Source: Lutibacter sp. Hel_I_33_5
GTDB taxonomy: Bacteria > Bacteroidota > Bacteroidia > Flavobacteriales > Flavobacteriaceae
Assembly: GCF_007827455.1 (NCBI RefSeq)
Contig: NZ_VISM01000001.1
Coordinates: 2,909,001 to 2,973,000, forward strand
Direction: 5' to 3'
DNA: 64,000 nucleotides
The translations under genes and the position numbers were made by a program. Below the pieces are notes generated by a model, which was not told the origin of the DNA, made no database searches, and saw only the letters and a list, made by a program, of their open reading frames with translations. Below, one piece after another: positions 39,641-47,656 of the stretch (within the stretch, counting starts at the first letter, position 1; each line of letters starts with the position of its first letter).

Positions 39641-39669
39641 ATATAGTTCGTTTAACTTTTATAATCAAA
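39638..39669 (-). promoter_or_regulatory. Probable promoter of the lacI-type gene
   Basis: On the minus strand TTTG (39669-39666) is followed after 20 nt by TATATTTG (39645-39638), a full match to the Bacteroidota TTTG / TAnnTTTG pair. Operator 1 overlaps its -7 end. Confidence 0.55.
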
Positions 39670-39710
39670 ACAAATAGATATTTATAGGTTTTGATTTTAT
39701 TTTTAGAATC

Positions 39711-39728
39711 TGCTTAAACGTTTAACTA
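39711..39728. promoter_or_regulatory. LacI-type operator 2, upstream of kdgK
   Basis: TGCTTAAACGTTTAACTA shares the core CTTAAACGTTTAA with operator 1 but is imperfect at its right end. It lies 32 nt before the kdgK start codon, where a bound repressor would block initiation or early elongation. Confidence 0.7.
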
Positions 39729-39759
39729 AAAAATAAAAAACAATTAAATACTAATTAAA

Positions 39760-40806
39760 ATGGGTAAAGTAGTAACGTTTGGAGAAATCATGTTAAGATT
39801 AGCTCCTCAAGGATTTTTAAGATTTTCACAAGCAAATAGTTTTGATGTTGTTTACGGTGGTGGAGAATCTAATGTAGCAGTTTCATTAGCAAATTATGGT
39901 GTTGATGTAGATTTTGTAACACGTTTACCAAAAAATGATATTGGTGCATGTGCAATGATGGAAATGCGTAAAAGAGGCGTTGGAGTTGATAAAATTGTTT
40001 ATGGTGGAGACAGATTAGGAATTTATTTCTTAGAAACTGGAGCTGTAAGTAGAGGTTCTAAAGTTGTTTATGATAGAGCGCATTCTGCAATTGCAGAAAT
40101 AGAATCAGGAATGATTGATTGGGATGCTGTTTTTGATGGTGTTGAGTGGTTTCACTGGACAGGTATTACACCAGCAATTTCTCAAGGAGCAGCAGATGTT
40201 TGTTTAGAAGCGGTTAAAGCGGCGAGTGCAAAAGGAATTACTATTTCTACTGATTTAAATTATAGAGCTAAACTTTGGAATTTTTGTGATGAAGCACATA
40301 GAGAAAAAATAATGACTGAAATAACATCGTATTGTGATATCATTTTAGGAAACGAAGAAGATGCAGAGAAGCATTTCGGAATTCATCCTGAAGGATTAGA
40401 TGTTCATAAGCACGGACATGATGTAAAAGCAGAAGCTTTTTTATCAGTATGTAAGCAAATGATGGAAAAATTTCCAAGAGCTAAAAAAGTAATTACAACG
40501 TTAAGAGGATCAATTTCTGCATCTCATAATACATGGGCTGGAGTTTTATATGATGGTACAAAAATGTACGAAACTCGTCAATACCAAATTACAGATATCG
40601 TAGATAGAGTAGGTGGTGGAGATTCATTTATGGGAGGATTAATCTACGGATTATTAAAATACCCAGAAGATGACCAAAATGCATTAGATTTTGCTGTTGC
40701 AGCTTCTTGTTTAAAACACACAATTAAAGGTGATGCTAATTTATCTACAGTTGCAGAAGTAGAAAAATTAATGGGTGGTGATGCTTCTGGTAGAGTAGCG
40801 AGATAA
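39760..40806 (+). CDS. kdgK: 2-keto-3-deoxygluconate kinase (PfkB family)
   Basis: 348 residues. It phosphorylates KDG, the product of uronate or alginate breakdown, to KDPG in the cytoplasm. PfkB-family signatures are present: an N-terminal GGGESNVAVSLANYGVDVDFVT and the C-terminal ATP/anion-hole motif DIVDRVGGGDSFMGGLIYG with the catalytic aspartate. WFHWTGITPAIS is characteristic of bacterial KdgK. It is followed by kdgA 95 nt downstream, and the gap contains an inverted repeat. A second kdgK-like gene at 58928 has the same motifs. The gene lies behind LacI-type operator 2. Confidence 0.93.
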   Translation: MGKVVTFGEIMLRLAPQGFLRFSQANSFDVVYGGGESNVAVSLANYGVDVDFVTRLPKNDIGACAMMEMRKRGVGVDKIVYGGDRLGIYFLETGAVSRGSKVVYDRAHSAIAEIESGMIDWDAVFDGVEWFHWTGITPAISQGAADVCLEAVKAASAKGITISTDLNYRAKLWNFCDEAHREKIMTEITSYCDIILGNEEDAEKHFGIHPEGLDVHKHGHDVKAEAFLSVCKQMMEKFPRAKKVITTLRGSISASHNTWAGVLYDGTKMYETRQYQITDIVDRVGGGDSFMGGLIYGLLKYPEDDQNALDFAVAASCLKHTIKGDANLSTVAEVEKLMGGDASGRVAR

Positions 40807-40815
40807 TATTAAGCT

Positions 40816-40887
40816 AATTGTAAATGTTAAATTGTTTAATCAGTAAGATTAGAAAGAACATTTACACAGTTAAACATTTACACAATT
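40816..40887 (+). repeat. Intercistronic inverted repeat between kdgK and kdgA
   Basis: AATTGTAAATGTT near 40816-40828 can pair with AACATTTACACAATT near 40873-40887 with one bulge; another AACATTTACAC copy at 40857-40867 offers an alternative partner. There is no T tract, so it could be an mRNA-stabilising or processing hairpin, not a terminator. Confidence 0.4.
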
Positions 40888-40901
40888 AAATATTAAAGAA
40901 A

Positions 40902-41570
40902 ATGGCACAATATACAAGAATAGAAGTCGCTAATGTTATGAAAGAAACAGGGTTAGTTCCGTTGTTTTTTAATAGCGATGTTGAATTAGGAAAACAAGTT
41001 TTAAAAGCTTGTTACGATGGTGGCGCAAGATTATTAGAATTTACAGCTCGTGGAGATTTTGCTCACGAAGTTTTTGGTGAATTAACCAAATATGCAATAG
41101 CAGAATTACCTGGAATGATTATGGGGGTTGGTTCTGTAACAGATGCAGGAGCTGCTTCATTATACATGCAATTAGGAGCAAATTTTATTGTAACTCCAGT
41201 ATTAAGAGAAGATATTGCAATAGTTTGTAATAGAAGAAAAGTTCTATGGTCTCCTGGCTGTGGATCTTTAACTGAAATTACAAGAGCTGAAGAATTGGGG
41301 TGTGAAATCGTGAAATTATTCCCTGGTGGAATTTACGGACCTAATTTTGTAAAAGGAATTAAAGGACCACAACAATGGACATCAATTATGCCAACTGGTG
41401 GAGTTTCTCCAACAGAAGAAAATTTAAAAGGTTGGTTTGATGCAGGTGTTACTTGTGTTGGTATGGGATCTAAATTAATTTCTAAAGAAATTTTAGCAAA
41501 TAAAGATTTTAAAACGCTGGAGCAAACTGTAAAGAACGCTTTAGATATTATTAAATCTGTAAGAAAGTAG
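40902..41570 (+). CDS. kdgA: 2-dehydro-3-deoxyphosphogluconate (KDPG) aldolase
   Basis: 222 residues, class I aldolase of the Entner-Doudoroff pathway, splitting KDPG into pyruvate and glyceraldehyde-3-phosphate. Family motifs are visible: FTARGDFAHEVF (general-base region), MGVGSVTDAGAASLYMQLGANFIVTP, and the Schiff-base lysine in EIVKLFPGGIYGPNFVKGIKGP followed by MPTGGVSPT. It completes the kdgK-kdgA pair. A strong terminator lies just after it. Confidence 0.94.
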   Translation: MAQYTRIEVANVMKETGLVPLFFNSDVELGKQVLKACYDGGARLLEFTARGDFAHEVFGELTKYAIAELPGMIMGVGSVTDAGAASLYMQLGANFIVTPVLREDIAIVCNRRKVLWSPGCGSLTEITRAEELGCEIVKLFPGGIYGPNFVKGIKGPQQWTSIMPTGGVSPTEENLKGWFDAGVTCVGMGSKLISKEILANKDFKTLEQTVKNALDIIKSVRK

Positions 41571-41591
41571 TACAATTATTTGAATATATTT

Positions 41592-41630
41592 AACCCTTCA
41601 ATATATTTTTATTGAAGGGTTTCTTTTTTT
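41592..41630 (+). terminator. Rho-independent terminator after kdgA
   Basis: AACCCTTCAAT (41592-41602) pairs perfectly with ATTGAAGGGTT (41611-41621) and is followed by a T-rich tail. The tail ends two bases before the ATG of the next gene. Confidence 0.9.
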
Positions 41631-41632
41631 AT

Positions 41633-42484
41633 ATGGAAAAAAATAAAGCAATTTTATACATGATTTTTAGCGTGATCGCTTTTGGAATCATGAACGCAGT
41701 TGTAAAATACTTAACGGTATTTAATGTCTATCAAATAGTTTTTTTTAGATCTATTGGAACGTTGTTATTTACTATTCCGTTGATTATAAAATATAAAATT
41801 CCAATATTAGGAAACAATAAAAAGCTATTGTTTCTAAGAGCGTTTTTGGGAGTTATTTCCATAACATGTTTTTTTCAGTCTTTAAATTATCTAGATGTTG
41901 GTACTGCAGTCTCTTTACGGTATACGTCACCTATTTTTGCAGCAATTTTTGCATTAATTTTCTTAAAAGAAAAAATAAAAAACATCCAATGGTTTTTGTT
42001 TGTACTCGCTTTTTGTGGTGTTTTATTGATAAAAGGTTTTGGTGAAAACGTAAACTCTATTGGGTTACTTTTAATCTTTTTATCTGCTATATTTCTAGGA
42101 TTAATTTTTGTTGTAATACGTAAAATAGGAACCTCTGAAAATCCGCTGGTTATTATTAATTATTTTATGGTTATGGCTTTTGTTTTCGGTGGGTTAATGT
42201 CAATTAATCATTGGATAACACCAAGTTCAACTGAATGGATACTTTTAATAAGTCTTGGTTTTTTTGGCTATGTTGGTCAGTTATTTATGACCAAAGCGTT
42301 TCAATCTCAAGAAACAAATATTGTTGCTCCTTTAAAATACTTAGAAGTTATTTTTACCATCATAATTGGCGCTTCTTGGTTTGGAGAAGTTTATAATTTA
42401 TGGACACTTTTAGGAGTGCTATTAATCCTGTCTGGATTAGTTTATAATATTTATTTGAAAAGTGGTAAAGTTAAAAATGGGTAG
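41633..42484 (+). CDS. EamA/DMT-family permease
   Basis: 283 residues from the ATG at 41633. A longer reading from a TTG at 41612 lies inside the kdgA terminator stem and is unlikely. The protein has ten hydrophobic segments arranged as two EamA repeats (first about 5-137, second about 148-280; typical LDVGTAVSLRYTSPIFAAIFALIFLKEKI and QSQETNIVAPLKYLEVIFTIIIGASWFGE). It belongs to the drug/metabolite transporter superfamily of inner-membrane exporters and importers; the substrate cannot be told. The start codon abuts the upstream terminator, so the gene must rely on read-through or on a start site within the hairpin. Confidence 0.9.
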   Translation: MEKNKAILYMIFSVIAFGIMNAVVKYLTVFNVYQIVFFRSIGTLLFTIPLIIKYKIPILGNNKKLLFLRAFLGVISITCFFQSLNYLDVGTAVSLRYTSPIFAAIFALIFLKEKIKNIQWFLFVLAFCGVLLIKGFGENVNSIGLLLIFLSAIFLGLIFVVIRKIGTSENPLVIINYFMVMAFVFGGLMSINHWITPSSTEWILLISLGFFGYVGQLFMTKAFQSQETNIVAPLKYLEVIFTIIIGASWFGEVYNLWTLLGVLLILSGLVYNIYLKSGKVKNG

Positions 42485-42522
42485 TTGTCATTATTTAGCA
42501 TATTTTTAAATAAACCTGTAAT

Positions 42523-42782
42523 GATATTTTTCAAAGAATTACAAATAAGGGAAAGAGCAAGAAATTAGCCTTAATATCAGTTTCAAATAAGTTACTAAAA
42601 CAATGTTTTGCAATCGCAAAATCAGGATATCCTTATGATCCTAGTTTTGCTTCAGTATTTGTGGTTAAATAGTACGTGAAATTTAAAAATAATGAACAAA
42701 AAAAAGCTTACTTATAAAATTAAGCCTAGAATATTATTGTACAAAATTAATGAAGAAAAGAGTTGTTTTTTAGCTCAGTTCT
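42523..42782 (+). mobile_element. 3' fragment of an IS110-family element (copy D)
   Basis: About 260 bp, nearly identical to positions 45887-46146 of IS copy A. It carries the last ~49 transposase codons (IFQRITNKGKSKKLALI ... VFVVK, stop at 42670-42672) and the intact right end GCTCAGTT-CT. The rest of the element, including the left end and transposase N-terminus, is gone. The right boundary is immediately followed by TTGTTGCAAACG, a cassette R box, so this copy used the same target type as the others. This fills most of the otherwise gene-free gap 42485-42824. Confidence 0.88.
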
Positions 42783-42784
42783 TT

Positions 42785-42794
42785 GTTGCAAACG
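42785..42794 (-). other. Cassette boundary box (R box) at the 3' end of the beta-helix cassette
   Basis: GTTGCAAACG reads CGTTTGCAAC on the minus strand and mirrors GTTTGCCAAC at 44723-44732, the other end of the same cassette, apart from one inserted base. It adjoins the IS fragment right end. Confidence 0.55.
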
Positions 42795-42824
42795 TAAATT
42801 ATTTTCTATAGTTTTTTAATTATT

Positions 42825-44585
42825 CTATTTTTTGATAAACCTATTTATAACATTGTTGTTAAATTGAATTAAGTAAATACCAGAACTTAAATCTGATATA
42901 TTAATCTCTTTGATATCATAGTTTGAAACTTTTTTTATAACCTGTCCAGTTATACTAAAAATAGTTATTTTATTAATTTTCGTTTTACTATTAAAATTAA
43001 TTGTTGCATTTGACGGATTTGGGTAAACTGAAAATAAGTTTTGTTTATTTTGACTTACCTCATCTATATTTAAAGTCACATCTTGTGATTCATAACATCC
43101 CATATCAATTAAATTTTCGAAAACTCTTTGGTTACCAGATAAATCTAATGAAGATGTCTCGCTTGTTGGACTAACTTGATTTATGCAAGGAGATTGAGGC
43201 GAAGAATTTAAAGTCCAATCTGACATCACACTATCAAAGTTTGATCCGACTCCAGAAGAAGGATTCTTAAAAAGAGGATCGGAATTTATATTGTTCAAAT
43301 ACTCTCCTAAATAAAATGTGTTTGGTTCAGATTGAATTCCTGACATACCATTTTCAATATCAGTGAAGTATATGTTAGGGTCGCTACCTTCATCTTCTAT
43401 ATATATTTGATTTCCTGAGTTAGATGCTAAATTACCCCATATAATTGAATTATTTATCTCAGGATTAGATGAATCCTTGCAAAAAATCCCACCTCCATTA
43501 CGAGAATTATTGTTAACAATTGTATTATTAATCATAGTTGGACTTGATCTAGAAAAATAAATTCCACCACCATTTTCCTTACTAGTATTATTTGCTATCA
43601 AATTATTAGCTATAATATCACCTATTCCATCAGAAGTACAAAAAATTCCACCACCTCCATATTCATTTATTTCATTAGTAGATTTGTTATTAACAATTAT
43701 ATTATGAGAAATTATATTACCAGTTCCTCCGCTACCAACTTTACCAATATAAATTCCACCACCGCCAATAGTTCCACTGGTTTCGTTGTACGCTATAATG
43801 TTATTAGTTATTATTGCTGATTTAGATAAGACACGCATCCCACCAGCTTCGGCACCAGAAGCAGCAACGTTATATGTTATTTCATTATTATTTATTGTTG
43901 GACTTCCTGGGCCACCAAAATCATATTGATATATGCCTGCACCAGCGATTTGGTTAACCGTGTTTAACGTTATTAAATTACTTTCAATTATTGGGCTACA
44001 AGAATCACCTGCATATATTCCACCACCACGCTGATTAGCAGTATTACTTTTTATCGTATTATTGCTAATTGTTGGAGAGCTACCATTATCACAGAATATA
44101 GCACCACCATTTGCTTCTGCGTAACAGTTTTCTATTAAAGAGTTGGATATATTAACCTTGGAATAACCATCAAGAAAGAATGCTCCTCCACTATCGAGAG
44201 GTGAAGCAGAATTTGCTCTGCCATATTCAAATTTACAGTAAGAAAAATCTGAATCATCGTTAGTAGCAGAAGTGTTTTCAAACCTTATACCAAGCCAACC
44301 AATAGATGAGTTATTTGAAGTGAAAGTAATAGAATCGTTTACAATTCCAATTGCATTTATCTGTCCTTGTATAGAGAATTTATAGCTTCCTTGAAATTCG
44401 ACTTTAACCCCAGGTTCAATATTCAAAATTTTTGAATCAGGTACTAAAATAGCCCCTTGTATAATATAAGGAGAATTCAATTTAGTCCAAGTTCCCTCTA
44501 CAACACCTCCTGGAATATTTGTTTGAGAATATGTCTGCTGTAAAATCATTATCAAAACAGTAAGAAATAGTAATTTTTTTTTCAT
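42825..44585 (-). CDS. Secreted right-handed beta-helix protein with T9SS type A sorting tail
   Basis: 586 residues. Signal peptide MKKKLLFLTVLIMILQQTYSQ. Residues ~100-400 are parallel beta-helix rungs with repeated N-N-x-I/V and GGGIYxxxxSxPxIxxN patterns (for example NTIKSNTANQRGGGIYAGDSCSPIIESN), as in choice-of-anchor or pectate-lyase-like helices. The C-terminal ~75 residues (SVYPNPSNATINFNSKTKINKITIFSITGQVIKK ... LSSGIYLIQF) form the Por-secretion (type A) sorting domain. No catalytic residues were recognised, so a structural or carbohydrate-binding role is as likely as a lyase. It is the last member of the cassette array on the minus strand, with a 138-nt leader to its start-side boundary box. 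Confidence 0.85.
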   Translation of the reverse strand: MKKKLLFLTVLIMILQQTYSQTNIPGGVVEGTWTKLNSPYIIQGAILVPDSKILNIEPGVKVEFQGSYKFSIQGQINAIGIVNDSITFTSNNSSIGWLGIRFENTSATNDDSDFSYCKFEYGRANSASPLDSGGAFFLDGYSKVNISNSLIENCYAEANGGAIFCDNGSSPTISNNTIKSNTANQRGGGIYAGDSCSPIIESNLITLNTVNQIAGAGIYQYDFGGPGSPTINNNEITYNVAASGAEAGGMRVLSKSAIITNNIIAYNETSGTIGGGGIYIGKVGSGGTGNIISHNIIVNNKSTNEINEYGGGGIFCTSDGIGDIIANNLIANNTSKENGGGIYFSRSSPTMINNTIVNNNSRNGGGIFCKDSSNPEINNSIIWGNLASNSGNQIYIEDEGSDPNIYFTDIENGMSGIQSEPNTFYLGEYLNNINSDPLFKNPSSGVGSNFDSVMSDWTLNSSPQSPCINQVSPTSETSSLDLSGNQRVFENLIDMGCYESQDVTLNIDEVSQNKQNLFSVYPNPSNATINFNSKTKINKITIFSITGQVIKKVSNYDIKEINISDLSSGIYLIQFNNNVINRFIKK

Positions 44586-44722
44586 TTTTTAGAATTTTTT
44601 TGTTTTCAAAATATGCAAATTATTAGAGAAGTATTTTAAGGATAATATTTTTTAACTCTTAACTAACTTGTAAAATTATTCAAATCAAATTTTTGTTTTT
44701 CATCGTTACGTTTTGACATTCT

Positions 44723-44854
44723 GTTTGCCAACTTGTTTGTGTATGAATAGTTTGCGGTTTTTGTGTGCGAGGAATTTCCGAAGGAAATTCAGACGTAACA
44801 AAAATGCAACTATCTTTGTTTAAGCACAAATTAAGCAATTTTTTATACACGTCT
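44723..44854 (-). other. attC-like recombination site 1 (interrupted by IS copy A)
   Basis: The segment starts with GTTTGCCAAC and contains nested inverted pairs: GTGTAT (near 44740) with ATACAC (44845-44850), and TTTGCGGTTTTTGT with ACAAAAATGCAA. An internal GGAATTTCC-GAA-GGAAATTC element is also present. The outer box pair corresponds to the L box of the other sites (GTATAT/ATATAC). The R box that should follow is separated by the IS inserted at CT 44853-44854. The rest of the gap 44586-44722 shows nothing recognisable. Confidence 0.55.
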
Positions 44855-44895
44855 TAAGTTTGTCTTTTAATAAATTTGATACATAATCAGAAAGA

Positions 44896-45045
44896 ATAAA
44901 AGAGAGAATTATGGTTAATAATACACGGTGAAGCTTTTAGACTTCGACAACATTGGTAATCCTCTCTCTTTTCTACTAAAAATCACGTTCAGTTCTGTGA
45001 GACCTTAGATCTCGATTTCAAGTTGTTGTGATTCTAGTAGCTTAT
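44896..45045 (+). ncRNA. Putative bridge RNA of IS copy A
   Basis: Hairpin 1 is closed by AAAAGAGAG near 44899 pairing with CTCTCTTTT ending at 44972. Its loop contains ATACACGG (44921-44928), close to the left flank ATACACGT (44845-44852), and CGACAACA (44945-44952), complementary to the TGTTG of cassette R boxes. Hairpin 2 is closed by CTACTA and AATCAC (44973-44986) with GTGATT and CTAGTAG (45028-45040). The two-loop layout upstream of the transposase matches target- and donor-binding loops of IS110 bridge RNAs. Expression is inferred. Confidence 0.72.
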
Positions 45046-45065
45046 TCTTTCATAAATCATTTCTT

Positions 45066-46037
45066 ATGAATAAATATAATGAAACTTTTGGAATTGACAT
45101 TAGTAAAGATGTTTTTGATTGTTATGGCAGTGTTCAAGGTCATTTACAATTTAACAATACAGAGTCAGGTTTTAAAAAGTTTCAAGAAGTACTATCAAAA
45201 AATAGTTTAGTAGTCATTGAAGCTACGGGTTATTATCATTATAGATTTGCACAGTTTTTATATAGAAAAAACGTTTTGGTTTCAGTAGTAAATCCATTAT
45301 CAGTCAAGCGTTTTATTCAGATGAAATTAGCAAAAATAAAAACAGATAAAAGTGATGCAAAAGCGATTTGTGATTATGGATTAACTCAGGAAGTCCCTTT
45401 GTATACAGCCCTTACAGATAGGTAAAGTGAATGTTTACAATTGTTTCGATTAATGGACAATTTACTAAAGACAAGAACAGCTACCAAGAACAAGATTCAT
45501 GGAGAACAGGTTTTAGGAATCCCGTCCAAATGGGTTTATCGTAGTTTAAATAGAAACAAAAAACATTTAGATAAAGAACTAAAAGGAATTGAAGAAAAAT
45601 TGTTATCACTAGTAAAGCAAGATCAACAGGAACAGTTAACATTATTACAGAGTATTCCAGGAATAGGACTAAAGACAGCCTTATTTTTAATTGTAGTTAC
45701 AGATGGATTTAAGAAATTTGAAACAGCTTCACAATTATGCAGTTATGTTGGTATTACACCCACAATAAGAGAATCAGGGAGTAGTGTGAGAGGAAAAGCA
45801 AGAATAAGTAAGGTTGGGAATAGAAAATTAAGAAACCTACTTTTCATGTGTTCCTTTACAGCTCATATTCACAACAAGGGATGTAGAGATATTTTTCAAA
45901 GAATAACAAATAAGGGAAAGAGCAAGAAATTAGCCTTAATAGCAGTTTCAAATAAGTTACTAAAACAATGTTTTGCAATCGCAAAATCAGGACATCCTTA
46001 TGATCCTAGTTTTGCTTCAGTATTTGTGGTTAAATAG
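45066..46037 (+). pseudogene. IS110-family transposase with a single nonsense codon
   Basis: The frame has the same 323-codon length as the intact copies B and C but carries TAA at 45423-45425. The aligned intact sequence has CAA there (HQLECLQ versus R-stop-SECLQ), so one C-to-T change explains the break; there is no frameshift. The DEDD-type N-terminal domain is readable (FGIDISKDVFD, VIEATGYYHYR, KIKTDKSDAKAICDYG), as is the C-terminal Transposase_20 part (IPGIGLKTALFLIVVTDGF, GSSVRGKARISKVGNRKLRNLLFMC). A restart at 45441 would give only the C-terminal half, without the RuvC-like catalytic residues. Confidence 0.9.
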
Positions 46038-46154
46038 TAAGTGAAATTTAAAAATAATGAACAAAAAAAAGCTTAATAATAAAATTAAGCCTAGAATATT
46101 ATTGTATAAAATTAATGAAGAAAAGAGTTGTTTTTTAGCTCAGTTCTTCTTAAG

Positions 46155-47303
46155 TTAGCATTTTAATAATTTTAATAAATCTTCTGGATTATTAAATTCA
46201 AAATCAATTAATTCCTTTTTTTTATTAAAAACAATTTTGGTTGGCCACCACCTAATGTTATATTTCTTATGTAATTCTAAATTTTTTCCTGCATATAAAT
46301 TTGTCCAAAATATAGAATCTTCTTCGGATGCTCTTTTCCAATCCTTTCTTTGTATATCTACACTTATGTGAATAATTTCAATACCGTTGTCATTTAATAT
46401 TTTATTTTTAGAGTTCAATTTTTCATTGAACGATCTACAAGGGCCACAAGCTGCAGTCCAAAAGTATAAAACTGTAAATTTATTATTTTCAATTAATTTG
46501 GATAATCTTTGCTTTTGATTATTTATGTCTTCTAAAATAAATTCAGAAAATTCAATTTTGTCTCTATCGATTTTGCTTATTTCATTAAATTTTTCTTGAA
46601 GTTTATAGAAACTATTATTGTCCGGACTTATTTTTATTTGATTAAAAAAAAGATTTATTTTTGTTTTTTCTTCTTCAGTTATATCTCCATTTGATTCAAA
46701 AGCCCAACCATTGAGCATATTACTTAAGATTTCAATTTGCAGCATCTCATTCTGTGATTCTTTAATTTTTTCTTCATAAAGATTTAATAATTTCCTTTTT
46801 ATTTCAGGAAAAACATATTGGTTTAAACTGTCTTTTTTTGAATTTGAATAAATAATTCCTTTTAAAAAACTCTGTTTTTTGTCTGAATAATTTACGTATT
46901 CTTTGTTAATACCATTGTTTTTATATTCAACATTTCTAAAACTATAAATAGGTGCAAAAACTGCGGAGTCTATTTCAGTTGAATCTTTGGTTATGGTAAA
47001 ATTTAAATTCATAGTGTTGTTTTCAGGTAAAAGCTTCACAAATCTTCTTTGATTATTATGTTTATCTAAATTATATGAGCTTTCAATGTATCCCACCTCC
47101 GTAGTATGCTTAAAGGATTTAAAAATTACTTTTCCATTTTTTATTTTTTGAATTTGCCTGTTTTCAAAATCTTCCCCGTTAATAGAAAATACAAGTTCTA
47201 ATCCTTCTTGGTTTTCAACATTGCATATTATTTCGTTAAAATTTTTCTCCTTTTGACAAGAAAAAAATGAAATTGTTAAAACTAAAACGATTATTTTTTT
47301 CAT
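46155..47303 (-). CDS. TlpA-like thioredoxin-fold lipoprotein
   Basis: 382 residues with a lipoprotein signal (MKKIIVLVLTISFFSC, lipobox FFSC). The N-terminal ~230 residues resemble DUF4369-type domains of Bacteroidota thiol reductases. The C-terminal thioredoxin domain (about 255-380) has the redox motif AACGPCRSF and a cis-proline in IRWWPTKIVF. It probably acts in the periplasm or at the cell surface in thiol exchange. The start codon is 6 nt from the boundary box AGGTAAC (47310-47316), leaving no room for a promoter. The last codons (LLKC, stop) overlap a 21-bp sequence identical to the left end of IS copies B/C, so the native C-terminus may have been replaced. Confidence 0.85.
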   Translation of the reverse strand: MKKIIVLVLTISFFSCQKEKNFNEIICNVENQEGLELVFSINGEDFENRQIQKIKNGKVIFKSFKHTTEVGYIESSYNLDKHNNQRRFVKLLPENNTMNLNFTITKDSTEIDSAVFAPIYSFRNVEYKNNGINKEYVNYSDKKQSFLKGIIYSNSKKDSLNQYVFPEIKRKLLNLYEEKIKESQNEMLQIEILSNMLNGWAFESNGDITEEEKTKINLFFNQIKISPDNNSFYKLQEKFNEISKIDRDKIEFSEFILEDINNQKQRLSKLIENNKFTVLYFWTAACGPCRSFNEKLNSKNKILNDNGIEIIHISVDIQRKDWKRASEEDSIFWTNLYAGKNLELHKKYNIRWWPTKIVFNKKKELIDFEFNNPEDLLKLLKC

Positions 47304-47309
47304 AATTAT

Positions 47310-47435
47310 AGGTAACGGTTTTGTGTATGGTTAGTTGCGTGTTTAAGCAACTAAATTAGTAAACTAAAACGAACCAGAGGGAATTTCGCAGGAATTTCCA
47401 AGTAGGCTAGAACTAGCAATGAATTATACACGTCT
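47310..47435 (-). other. attC-like recombination site 2 (interrupted by IS copy B)
   Basis: AGGTAACGG opens the segment. GTGTATGGTTAGTTGC near 47322 is mirrored by CTAGCAATGAATTATACAC ending at 47431. Inner elements include GCGTGTTTAAGCAAC, GGAATTTCGCAGGAATTTCC and the small palindrome GGCTAGAACTAGC. The R box, GTTAGCAAAT, lies beyond the inserted IS at 48662. Sites 2 and 4 share the block from AAGTAGGCTAGAACTAGC up to the IS junction. Confidence 0.6.
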
Positions 47436-47488
47436 TAAGTTAGCATTTTAATAAAAAGGTTAAATTAAGCAATATAAATTAGAAAGCA

Positions 47489-47632
47489 CAAAAGAGAGGA
47501 TTAAGGTTATTATATACGGAGAGACTATTGATCTCGTCAATATTGAAAATCCCCTCTCTTTTCTACACAGATTTCGTACAGTTTTATGAGGCTTCAGACC
47601 TCGATTTTAAGTCGTTGAAACTCGCGTAGGTT
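47489..47632 (+). ncRNA. Putative bridge RNA of IS copy B
   Basis: Hairpin 1: AAAGAGAGG (47491-47499) with CCTCTCTTT ending at 47561. Its loop holds ATTATATACGG (47509-47519), two mismatches from the left flank ATTATACACGT (47423-47433), one tolerable as a wobble, and CGTCAATA on the other side. Hairpin 2: CTAC/ATTTC (47563-47575) with GAAA/GTAG (47617-47629), with TTTTAAG in its loop resembling the element's left end. It lies directly upstream of the transposase gene. Confidence 0.72.
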
Positions 47633-47656
47633 GTCCTTTCGTTAAAACATTTTCTT

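Larger units (their letters stand above)
44855..46147 (+). mobile_element. IS110-family insertion sequence, copy A (inactive)
   Basis: About 1293 bp. The left end begins TTAAGTTTGTC after the flank TATACACGT-CT, and the right end is GCTCAGTT-CT. The boundaries were set by comparison with copies B and C, assuming a CT core at both ends without long terminal repeats, as is usual for IS110. It contains a two-hairpin non-coding region (44896-45045) and a transposase gene with a nonsense codon. It is more closely related to fragment D than to B and C. Confidence 0.85.

Noticed and set aside
41612..41632. Extended N-terminus of the EamA permease
   Set aside because: It would be encoded by the terminator stem from a TTG; the ATG at 41633 gives a normal permease start.
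45441..46037. Separate 198-residue transposase gene
   Set aside because: It is in the same frame as the upstream part, separated only by one nonsense codon, and lacks the catalytic N-terminal domain.
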